A DNA stretch of 64,000 bases from Tachypleus tridentatus (Eukaryota; Arthropoda; Merostomata; Xiphosura; Limulidae). Position numbers and translations under genes: made by a program. This document shows, in pieces, positions 49,701 through 61,700 of the stretch. Under the pieces are notes generated by a model. The model was not told where the DNA came from, did not search any database, and worked only from the letters and a program-made list of their open reading frames with translations. Numbering within the stretch: the first letter of the stretch is position 1; each line of letters begins with the position of its first letter. Where the stretch lies: assembly GCF_004210375.1 (NCBI RefSeq), contig NC_134833.1, positions 22,375,396-22,439,395 of the forward strand, written 5' to 3'.

Positions 49701-52700
49701 TGGGGTCTAGAACAATCGATAAGAACTCTCAGATCGCGACTGGTCTAAAGAAATCTATAGCCGGCGGTTGTAAACATTTTAGGCCTAACACTACGTGACC
49801 TGATTTCAATGAAAAATGATTCACTTATGTAAAAATACATATGATCTTTTGTGGAAAGTCTATACTTGATGGAGAAAATTGAATATCATTTTCGGATTTA
49901 GCGCATAGGAATTGCCGTACAACATATAAACATTTTAGGACAGTGAAACCAACGCAGGCCTGTCCTATTGGTCCTTAACTGCTAAAATCATTTTGAAAAC
50001 ATTTTTTTTTATTTTCGCATGCGCATAAGACAAGGAATACTTTTTAGCTTGTATATTAAATTACTTTACACTTTATATCTATTAGTTATTCTTTATAACG
50101 AGTCAAAATTCACGTCTATTAATGTAAGTAATACTTATAACTTTGTTAATTATCACAGTAATAAATTAAATATCATATTAATTTTCATCTTTTTTTGGTG
50201 GGGGATTAGTTTCGATTAGCATCCCTGCCTCAGTCTCGCTCATTTCAACAGCGAATGCTCCACCCCAAATCACTTCAAATGATTTAGACGATGCAGGTAA
50301 AGCTGGACAGGAGGCTTTAGTAGTACTGCAATCTTTGGAACTGGAACTGAAACAACTTGGTAAGAGCTTTAAAATTATTAAGGTAGTACACTAGTAATCT
50401 CGTACTAAGATAGCTGTGATTAAAAACTCTGTCGTTTGTTACACATTAAACCTTTTAACCGGATTCTTTCTTAATCCGGATTAGATGAAACTATATTAGA
50501 TTTATAAAAAAAAAGAAAAATTAATAATGTCAAAAATCATTCGTAAATGAAAGGAATATTAAGTTTACATCCGTGTGGTAATCCTATAAAACAGTGGTTT
50601 TTGTTACCAAATGTGTGTGTGTTTGGGGTCGAGAGTATACTAGTGGTAAACGTGATAAGCTGCGAGACAGAAAGTTTAGGGAGTCCAGCTGCGATACTGC
50701 TGAAAACTCCACTCAACTTTGATGTGTTATAAGAGTAACACTCAGTCTTGTCACTCGGTTCAAAACTGGACAATGCTGCGGACTGCCTGCCTCCTTCTGT
50801 TCCGTAATTCAAAATTAGGGACGACATTACCACTAACCCTACGTGTTTCAGACTCGACCATTTAGTCTGTGTATTGAAAGACACGTTATTCAATACAAGT
50901 CAATACAAGTGTTTCCAAAACCTTGAAGAAATATTGAATTAATGCTCTGAAACCGATGAGTAATATTTAACTTGTTCTTACGTCACGCTTTGTTCTGTGT
51001 CATTTTCAGTTATACTTTACCTTCTCTTTTTAGATTGATATAAACACATAAATCCGGGCATGGCATGCTGAGCAGTGTGTTGAGCTATGCATCGGAAGGT
51101 CCAAGACTTGAGCTACGATATACTGCTAAACACGCTCCTCGCGCTCAGCTTTGAAGATGTTTGTTTGTTTTGAATTTCGAGCAAAGCTGTCCCTAATTTA
51201 GCAGTGTAAGACTAGAGGGAAGGCAGCTAGTCTTCAACTCCCATTACTCTTCAACCAACGAATAATGGGATTGACTATCACTCATAACGCCCTCCCGGCT
51301 GAAAGGTTGAGCATGTTTGGTGTAATCGGAATTCGAACTCTTGACCCTCAGGTTGCGATTCAAGCGTCCTAACAACCTGACTATGCCGAGCCACTGAAGC
51401 CGTTATAGGATATTCAATCTCGCTAGTCAGTTAAAAGTAGCCGTGTAAGCGGCAGATGTTCGCTGACCAAATTGTCTACCCTTCTGGTTTGCAGTGTTTT
51501 AAATAGTCATTCCTAAGCCCTTAATGCACATATTCTGACCTGTTAACCCGTGTGGCTCATGAACTGATTTTCAGATTAGAATTCCGAATAACCCCAGAAC
51601 AATTAGTTTTTCGCACTGACATTTAAGCTCTTGAAACTGGGTGAGTCATGTTTACACGAATAGCGTTTTACTTTTGTAATAACACTTACAATAAAAAATT
51701 TAATTGTTTTATGATGATTTTGCCAGCTGCAGTTTAGACCCACTTTATTTTCTGTTTTATTACAAACAATCCTTCTATGTAACGTTCCGGGCTTCAACTT
51801 TTATTTAGGTTGACTTCTTTACTCGAAACGTGAAAGTAGTTCTCTGTATTGTTATGAAATTTTCGATAGAGACCAATAAAATCGATAACACGAATTCACG
51901 AATGTCGGTTTATTCTTACCACAATCTGGTCAGTCGTTTTGTGCGTTTGATACATGACAGTTTGGATACAAATCTCGTAAAAATATTGAAAAATATTACT
52001 CATAAGCATTACAAGGAAAAACATACCATGTAAAAGTGCCTATATAATTTTAGAATATTTATATTCTACACTTCCATTTCTTCTTTAATACCTGATTAAA
52101 TCCTATTTTCTCTCAACGTAGGCTTAGTTGTAGAAAGAGGAACAGCTACGTCTTTCCATCAGGCGTTTTTTGGAAGGAAAAATATCACTCAACAGCTGGG
52201 AAACAATGGATTCGTTGGTCTGAGAGCGTCTGAAACGTTAGCCAAAAGGTAAGGATATCTTACTCTGAGAAATTATTGTTAACCCTAGAACTGCCTATGG
52301 AGACCCTTACACCTCCAATGGTAGTTTAAACGCATTTTTTTTCGAAACTATATGCAATAAATCGTTTTGGGTTTAATGACTTTATTGGTTATAGGTATTT
52401 TAATAGAACACGAGCCATAAAATAAAATAAACATATACTATCAATATCATTATTAATTCGTTTACTAAAATAGTTCGTTTCTAAGATTTTTACGTAATTT
52501 TTTATATGGTTGGCCCTTTAGAGTTTTAGTTGTAGAGTTAGAAAAAATAAAATCAACCAATACAATGAATAAAATCCAGGTACAGTTAGGACAAGTCGTA
52601 GTTTAAACAGTAAAGTCCATTTGTGGCTCCCGTTAAAATTTCATAGAAAATGAAATTCTTTATAAATATTTAAACCAGGATAATTTTTGTATTGGAAAAT

Positions 52701-55700
52701 AAAACAACAACATTCGGATTAAATATTAAAAACAGTATGTTTTCTCAACAAAATAATCTAAATTGTATATTTTTTGTTTTGTTTTTTTTGCTCTTATATT
52801 TTTTTTCTTTTACTGAAATGCCCTGTTCGTGTGTCAAAAGTGTTGTGGGTAACGAAACAAAATACAAAACACATTTAGACGTAAGGTGCAAATATAAAAT
52901 GAACAATTTCTAATATACTTTCTGCGTGTTCCTTCGAAGACAATATTCATTAACTTGATTTATTTTCTAGATTGGATCAGAACGTCCAACAGATAACTGA
53001 CAGCCTTTCTAGTCTCAGTTTGAAGGGCACTGTCGCCAACTCTGTTTGTCCCATCGAACCTCCTTGTCCTTCAACAAAGTACCGAACCATAGACGGTAGT
53101 TGTAACAACTTGCGCAATCCTACCTGGGGCAAATCTTTTACCGCCTTCAACCGTATACTACGACCAGATTATGCTGATGGTAAGCAAACAGTCGCTTTAG
53201 ATATATGGAGCTTCGTTTATAAATATGTGGTGTATACCCTCCTTTGTAGGAATTTAAGGACACGCTTATTGTAGACATACTTACTTAAAAGTCCTCCAGT
53301 GGTGCAGCAGTAATTTTACAGTTATACAACACTCAAAAGGTGGAGGTTCGATTCCCATCGGGGAACGCAGCAGGTAGTCTGATATGGTTTTGCTAAAACA
53401 AAAACACACATATAACATTTTGTAAAAATTAATCGTGAAATATATGTCTCATGTTCTTTCACATTTCGAATACCTACTGACGTGATGGTTTATTTTGTAA
53501 TATTTTATTGATAATAAGTGTTGGGAGGTCGTTACTGTCGTAACGCAACGTTTCCTGATGATCGAAACACAACCAAAGAGGCCAGGCATGGCTAGGTAAT
53601 TAAGACACTGGACTTGTAATCCGAGGTTCGCGGGTCCGAATCCCTGCCACACCAAACATGTTCGCTCTTTCAGCCGTGGAGACGTTATAATGTGACGGTC
53701 AATCCCACAATTTGTTAGTAAAAATAATAACCCAAAAGTTGGCGGTGGGCAGTGATGACTAGCTGCCTTTTGTCTAGTCTAACTCTGCTAAATTAGGGAT
53801 GGCTAGCGCAGATAGTCCTCGTGTAGCTTTGCGCGAAATTCAAATAACCAAACCAGAGAAGGAACGAATAATAATATGTCCATTAAACTTTTCTAAATCA
53901 CACATCCCGTCTTCAGGAAATTCCTACATCAAGTGTAGACCAATAATTCGAGAAAACCAAAACAATTACAAGTATTATTTTTGTAAAACTGTAAATATTT
54001 GTAACTGGAATATTGGTCCAGAGGGAAGGGAAAAGCGGAAGACCTTTAAATTAACTTGTATATAGAACTACAACAAACAAACAAGTAAATATACTCCCGT
54101 AATCACAGAAAGCGGATTAAAACAAAGTTAAACCTCAACACAAGTTATTATCCATGAAATTCATGAACGAACAGCTGTTGATATGTAGTCCGTTCAATGA
54201 TGTGGAAATGTTTGATGTGATATTATTGCATAAAAGCAACTCTCAGAGCAGTTTATTGGGTTGATTTCTAATAACTATGATAACTACGATAAATGCCAAA
54301 GGCACTGGTATTAAAAATATTATTTAAAAATAAACTGACTTGAAAATTTCCTTAAAAGAAGAAATAGATTTAGGTAGCCGTTTAAAGTAGAAAGTTGTTC
54401 TTACAAAACCCCTTAGAGAAGAAATGGATTTAGGTAACCGTTTAAAGAAGAAATTTGTTCTTAGAAAACCCCTCAGAGAAGAAATAGATTTAGGTAGCCG
54501 TTTAAAGTAGAAATTTGTTCTTACAAAACCCCTCAGAGAAGAAATAGATTTAGGTAGCCGTTTAAAGTAGAAATTTGTTCTTAGAAAACCCCTCAGAGAA
54601 GAAATGGATTTAGGTAGCCGTTTAAAGTAGAAATTTGTTCTTACAAAACCCCTCAGAGAAGAAATAGATTTAGGTAGCCGTTTAAAGTAGAAATTTGTTC
54701 TTACAAAACCCCTCAGAGAAGAAATAGATTTAGGTAGCCGTTTAAAGTAGAAATTTGTTCTTACAAAACCCCTCAGAGAAGAAATAGATTTAGGTAGCCG
54801 TTTAAAGTAGAAATTTGTTCTTACAAAACCCCTCAGAGAAGAAATAGATTTAGGTAGCCGTTTAAAGTAGAAATTTGTTCTTACAAAACCCCTCAGAGAA
54901 GAAATAGATTTAGGTAGCCGTTTAAAGTAGAAATTTGTTCTTAGAAAACCCCTCAGAGAAGAAATGGATTTAGGTAGCCGTTTAAAGTAGAAATTTGTTC
55001 TTACAAAACCCCTCAGAGAAGAAATGGATTTAGATAACCGTTTAAAGAAGAAAGTTGTTCTTAGAAAACCCCTCAGAGAAGAAATGGATTTAGGTAATCG
55101 TTTAAAGAAAAAATTTGTTCTTACAAAACCCCTTAGAGGAGAAATGGATTTAGATAACCGTTTAAAGAAGAAAGTTGTTCTTAGAAAACCCCTCAGAGAA
55201 GAAATGGATTTAGGTAATCGTTTAAAGAAAAAATTTGTTCTTACAACACCCCTTAGAGGAGAAATGGATTTAGATAACCGTTTAAAGAAGAAAGTTGTTC
55301 TTAGAAAACCCCTCAGAGAAGAAATGGATTTAGGTAATCGTTTAAAGAAGAAATTTGTTTTTAAAATATTGTTCAAGAAAAAAATTGACCTTAGAAAACT
55401 CATTAAAGAAGAAATGGATTTGGGTAACCGTTTAAAAAAGAAATGGTTTTATTAAAAAACCGTTTAATGACTAAATAAATTCGAATTTTAAAAGTGTACA
55501 AAGTCTAAACTTCTAACAGATCAGTTGCGATGAGTACTTAGAAGATTGGTCTAAACACACATTTTTGTCGGCCTCTGCATATAGACCCATTATTTAAGTT
55601 TACCATCCTTAACATAAGTCTCATCTAAATAAGAAAGTGACGAAATAGACCATGAATTACTCGGATTTGTAACGTACAACATTTTATTTTATAGGACTTA

Positions 55701-58700
55701 CATTACCACGGATTGCTTCTGATGGGGGTCCTCTACCCAGTGCACGAGATGTCTCGGTGAAAGCGACCCCTGATGCAAACAAACCACACAGAGCGTTCAC
55801 CTTACTCATCATGCAGTTTGCACAGTTTCTAGATCACGACTTAACCCTAGTAGGGCTAACAAAAGGTAGGTTTAATATTACGTTGCAAAAGTCAAGCGTC
55901 GATATAAGAAAAAAAAATCCTGTATAAATACTATCGCAATTCTTTTGTTGTTACTGAGATCTTTAATGCAATGTTGTTCCTGATAAAAAAATAATTTAAG
56001 TAAGAAAAGTGCAATCGTTTCTAATTTGCACATTAAAAATAATTTGTTAACCAACGAGGAACGAATTTTCTTTTTACCTTGACTATTATGAAACATCTAT
56101 TTGATCTTAATGTTGTATTCCTTTAGAACTTTGTAAACGAATTAATTCGCTTTGATAACACCCTTTACCGATTGTCCACTAGCGAACGATGGGTCTGGAA
56201 TACTTTGCTGCAAAGAAGAAATCCAGAAAAATCCTAGATTGCGCCATCCAGCTTGCTTAGAAATTTCAATTTCGAAGGACGATCCCTTCTTTTCGAAACA
56301 TGGTGAAACATGTATGGAGTTTGTAAGGTCACTTCCGTCACCACGCCCACTTTGTTCTTTGGGTAAGCATCTGTTGGGGATGTTGTTAAGATTGTATTAA
56401 TCCGCCTTTAACAACAACGTAAGACCACTTTACATGGAACCATATTACTGTGAGCATTGTGTATTCATACATTCTCTTCTTTGTACATTTTTGAACTTAA
56501 CAAATAAAAATATATATAAAGTAAAATATTTGTGAAAACAGAAATTACATTAAAAAGCATGTCTACTGTTCCTCCTCATGACGTACTTTACACCCAAACC
56601 ACGTTGTGTCTTAATCAGGTTCTCGTGAACAGCTAAATCAATTAACGGCTTTCATTGACGCTTCGAACGTCTATGGATCTACTAAGATAGAGGAAGAAGA
56701 GCTTAGACAACATTCCAATGGTAAGTCATCTAATGAATGTCAACGGATAGAGTTTTTAAAGAATAGATAACACCTCAGAATCCTAGTTCTTTACTAAACG
56801 AAACCATCTAGTTGAATCGTGTATCTCCACAATGTTTAGTTGTTTCTTTCTAATCGATGTAGGTTTTTTATAATATAAGCTATTATTTAATCTTCAGTTA
56901 TTCTAGTAATGTTTTTATTTGTATTGTCTATTTATAATATAACCTTTTGTTTAACAACCATTCATTCCATTGTCGTTTGATATTGATGCTGTCACTTATA
57001 ACATAACCACTTATTTAATCTGTAGTGATTCCAGAATTGTCTTTATCACTATTGGCTCTTTATAACATAATCAATTACATTATGTAACACAAATTTTGTT
57101 CCTGGATAGTATATGTTATTTCTTAATTGCTTACGTTGCAAAAGTACAGAAAATGGCCATTATTCCTTTCAAACTTTGCTTTTGTGACCTGCACATTTTC
57201 ATTTATATAAGGTTTGAATAAAACAACATTTGAATCACGATTTACATGTATTTGTACTAAAGTTATTCAAAAATGTTTATACGTGAGTAATTTTTCGAGA
57301 TTTGCAACTGTAATGTAAATCACTTTCACGTATCAGCCCCCCATATAGTCTCACATCATGTTTTCGTTATACGCTCCTTGGTAGCGGCGTTCAAAGTCCA
57401 GTATATCTTGGTAGAAGTGCTCGCCTTGCTCCACTGAGTATACTCCCATGTTTTTCTTTAATTTATCAAGATGAGCGTCAAGGATATGAACTTTCAGGGA
57501 CATCCTGAAGCCCATGTTGCCGTAGTTCTTCACCAGAGCCTCAACCAGTTCCACATAATTTTCGGCCTTCTGATTGCCCAAGAAGCCCCGAACCACTGCG
57601 ATGAAGATGTCCAATCTTTTCTTCCTTCCTACTGAGCTTTTTGGGGAATTCTGTGCACTCCAAGATCTTTTTGTTTGTTGTCCAACGAAGTCATTATCTT
57701 TGACCTTTGCCTCAGACAGCTTAGAGAAGAAGTCTCGAAGGTACTTGAAGGCTGCAGACTCCTTATCAAGAGCTGTGACAAATTGTTTCATAAGACCCAA
57801 TTTTATGTGTAATGGTAGGAACAACACCTTCTGGAGGTTCACTAGTGGCTCACACTTGACATTGTGCCTCCCCACAGAGAACTCAGTCCTTTGTGGTCAG
57901 TGTTTCCTGTTGTAGTGCGCTGCAGTGTTCCTGCTGTCCCAAAGGAAGAGATAACAGGGAAACTTGATGAAGCCTCCTTGGAGACCCATCAGAAATGCCA
58001 CCATTTTGAAGTCTCCTTTAACCTCCTTTAACCTTATCATACTTCAAGGCTTCTAGCAAGGTCTTGACGCTGTTATATTCCTCTTTGAGGTGCACCGAAT
58101 GAGCCAGGGGAAGAGACGGACACTTATTCCCGTTATGGAGCAACACAGTTTTGAGGCCTTTGGATAAGTTATCAATGAAGAGGTGCCACTCGTTCGAGTT
58201 ACAGGCAATTCCAATTGCCCTGCACGAACTGGATACACTGTGGCAGAAGCAGACCCCATCTTGACGAGTGAAAAGGCTTGACAAACGTTGGTGACACTTC
58301 CTCTGACTTGAGACTTGTACACTTTCATTCTTGAAAATTCTCGTAAGTTCTACAATATTCTAGAAAATTTTTGTAAGTTCGAGAAATTTCTCTATCAGCT
58401 ACTCAACACTGAACCTACGTGGAATGTTCTGAAAAATGGGTAAATTTGAAAATTTCATTACCCAGGTCACAAAGGTAAAGTTTGAAGAGAAAAATAGGTC
58501 TTTTTTCATTTATTTTAGGCTTAAGCAATTGGAAAATAACACTTTCTTCCCAGGAACAAGAAAAAGCAAAAATTGTGTTACGTAGCGTTTATTTCTTCTT
58601 CAGTGATTCTAGTATTGTTTTTATTGATACTTACTCAATACAATAATATCTCCAATGCAATCCTTAGTAATATCAATGTTTAATATTAATAAAAACATAA

Positions 58701-61700
58701 GATATGTGTTTTAAATAAGTATTTCGTTCGTCATTGTTTCAGAGTTTTCTCAGGTGACGTTTCAGTATTTGCCCAAAGTCAGACGGTTTTCTTGTTTTTA
58801 AGTCGATATTGTTTATTCGTAAAAGCGCTTACAAGAGATTCTAATTTTAAAAAAAAGCACGCAACGTTGTCACTACATAAGATAATCCACATGTTTTAAT
58901 TGAGCTCTTAGTAATGGTTCTGTATTGGGAAACTTATAAGTAACCCGCGATTTTAATACTGAAAGAATCTAGCCTATATATATATATATCAAGAACCTTT
59001 ATATGATGATATGAAGTGAGTTCTGAAAACACAAATGATATGACACCTATATGAAAATAGTGGAGTACGTCTATGACTCGAGAGTTAGAATATTAAATAG
59101 CATAGTCTCTTCATATAGTATGGAACAAGATGCTTAAGACGCAAAGGAAATAGTTTATATGTAGGACATAGCAGCCTGCGAGCGGTTTAAGTCTTTAATT
59201 CACAAATATTTTAGAGGGATCCAGAACCACCAACGTGCTTAAAACACAAGGAAAGTCAGTCTTCATGAAGCAAGACCTTTGAGTTACGCGATTTCTAAAA
59301 TCCATAAAATGCCATTGATATAAATTAACAAGTATACGTGAATAAAATATTCACTGAATAAGAACCAGGTGTCACACGAAGACAGGAAATCATTCATCTT
59401 GTAATACGATAAACAGACACTAACTTTAACAATCAGTACGGCACTGATTTGTTCTTAGACTAAAAATCAGGTCGGTTGATTAGTCCATGATAGTAAATCA
59501 CTTTGCTAATTGTAGAGTAGAAACCAATAGGAACTAAGATTTGTGTCCGGAATGCTTAAATTGTCGTATCTGAATTACGAAACGGCGAATCACTGATAGT
59601 GTTTCTTTTCTCTTTAGGACTCCTGCGGGTTTCTAGGCTTGGGAACGTTGAGCTCTTACCCAAAGAAACCGATCAAAACGTCGAATGTGAGCAGTCTCAG
59701 GCAAATAATGATTTCTTGTGCTTTAAAGCAGGTAAATCCATACAATAAAGTAGCTTGGTTCTTGCAGATAGATCTACAAAATAAAATAACTTTAGTTTTA
59801 CAGGTAAATCCATGCAATATAGTAAGTGTATGTGTTTTGTTTTTTTATAACGAACAGTTTTCGTTTTCCTCAGCCGGATATGCTTCGGGGATATCAGAAA
59901 ACATTTTTCACTATTAATTGTCTCATTTTATTAATTTAAGAGATATTACATTTTTTTTCCCTTTGCGAATAACCACATTCATTGCTGTTATGCCATCTCC
60001 GTAAGGATAAAGAAAAATTTAATAAATATTCAACAAATTTTTGGTTTGTTTTTAATTTCGCACAAAGCTACACGAAGCTATCTGCTCAAGTCTTCCCGAA
60101 CTTAGCAGTGTAAGACTAGAGAGAAAACAGCAAGTCGTCACCATCCAGCGCCAACTCTTGGGCTACTCTTTTACCAACGAATAGTAGAATCGACCGTCAC
60201 ATTACAACGCCGTCACAGCTGAAAGGGTGAGCATATTTGGTTCGACAGGGATTTAAATGGTGATGACTAGCTGCCTTCCCTCTAGTCTTCCACTGCTAAA
60301 TTAGGAGCGGCTAGCGCAGATAGCCCTCGAGTAGCTTTGCGCGAAATTCAAAATAAACAAACCAACAATTAAACAATACGCTCTGCATTAATTAAGTGAA
60401 AAACTACAATTGTTTCGAAATTTGTGGTGTGTTAGCTTGGTTAAGCTTAACGGATGAGTGCACATCCTAAGAAATATCAGTTCCATCAGACAAGCTTGTA
60501 GGAAACCAAATTCATACGTTATCTAAATTCCTGAGTTGCTAATAGAAGTGATCATGACGTTACTACTGATATATATATTAGTTTGAGCAGGTTTTTATAA
60601 ATGTTATTCCACAAATATAATTTATATTTCACTTTGGCAAGCAAGACGTCAGTAATATAACGAATTTTCTTGAGAATACAATGGTAAACAAAATTCAAAC
60701 TTGAATTCTGTAAAAGCGTACACTATGATATTCAAAACAGTCTACCAATAATGTGTACTTATCATGCTTAAAATTACAAGGGTTTGAATGGTTTGTTTGT
60801 TTTGGTTTGAATTTTGCACAAAGCTACACGATAGTTATTTGCGCTAGCCGTCCTTAATTTAGCAGTGTAAGGCTAGAGGGAAAGCAGCTAGTCATCACCA
60901 TCCACCGCCAAATCTTGGGCTACTCTTTTACTAACAAAGAGTTGGAATGACCGTCACAATTAACGCCCCCATGGCTGAAAGGGCGAGCATGTTTGGTGTG
61001 ACGGTCAATTCCACTATTCGTTGGTAAAAGAGTAGCCCAAGATTTGGTAATGGGTGGTGATGACTATATGCCTTCCCTCTAGTCTTACACTGCTAAATTA
61101 GTGACGGCTAGTGCAGATAGTCCTAGTGTAACCTTGCGTGAAATTCCAAAACAAACAAACACTTTTACAGCGCATAACCTATCCACAGAGACAGCAGTGA
61201 AAGGTACTGGTTCATGACAATAAAATTTTGGGTTCGATTTCCCGCAGTGGACAACGCAGTAAGTCTAGCGTGGCTTTGCTATAAAATAAACAAACTTATA
61301 GTGCACCCACAGATATAAGAGCGGAGCATTTTTTTTCGGCATCGTGACTTGAACCATGAACCTTCGGATTTACGATAAGGTTACAATAGCCGTAATCTCG
61401 GCTACCTTTAACTTCAGTACTTGAACATATTGTTATTGAGACTTGTTGAGTATAATGTTCTGACAAGTAGAAAGGAAACAGCAGCAATGATCCAGCTGGT
61501 TGTCAGAGGTTTAACGTTTATTAACTATTAAAATGGAAATTATTAGGATATATGATGTAATGTGTACAATACTTAAACTTAAGCAGTTGGATAAAGCCAG
61601 TTCTAAATATTTTACGAAGACGGGATGGCTTTGTCTACATGTGTGTGTGTGTGCGTGTATGACAAATTTAGATGACTTAATAGTATTTAAAAGGTAAAGA

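Noticed and set aside
50213-50233. Acceptor at 50219 for peroxidase exon 3
   Set aside because: It would put the exon out of phase with exon 2 and give a stop; the AG at 50233 keeps the frame.
54324-55403. Minus-strand 359-codon frame with a 20-residue repeat
   Set aside because: Produced by a 60-bp minisatellite in an intron of a plus-strand gene; the unit length is a multiple of 3.
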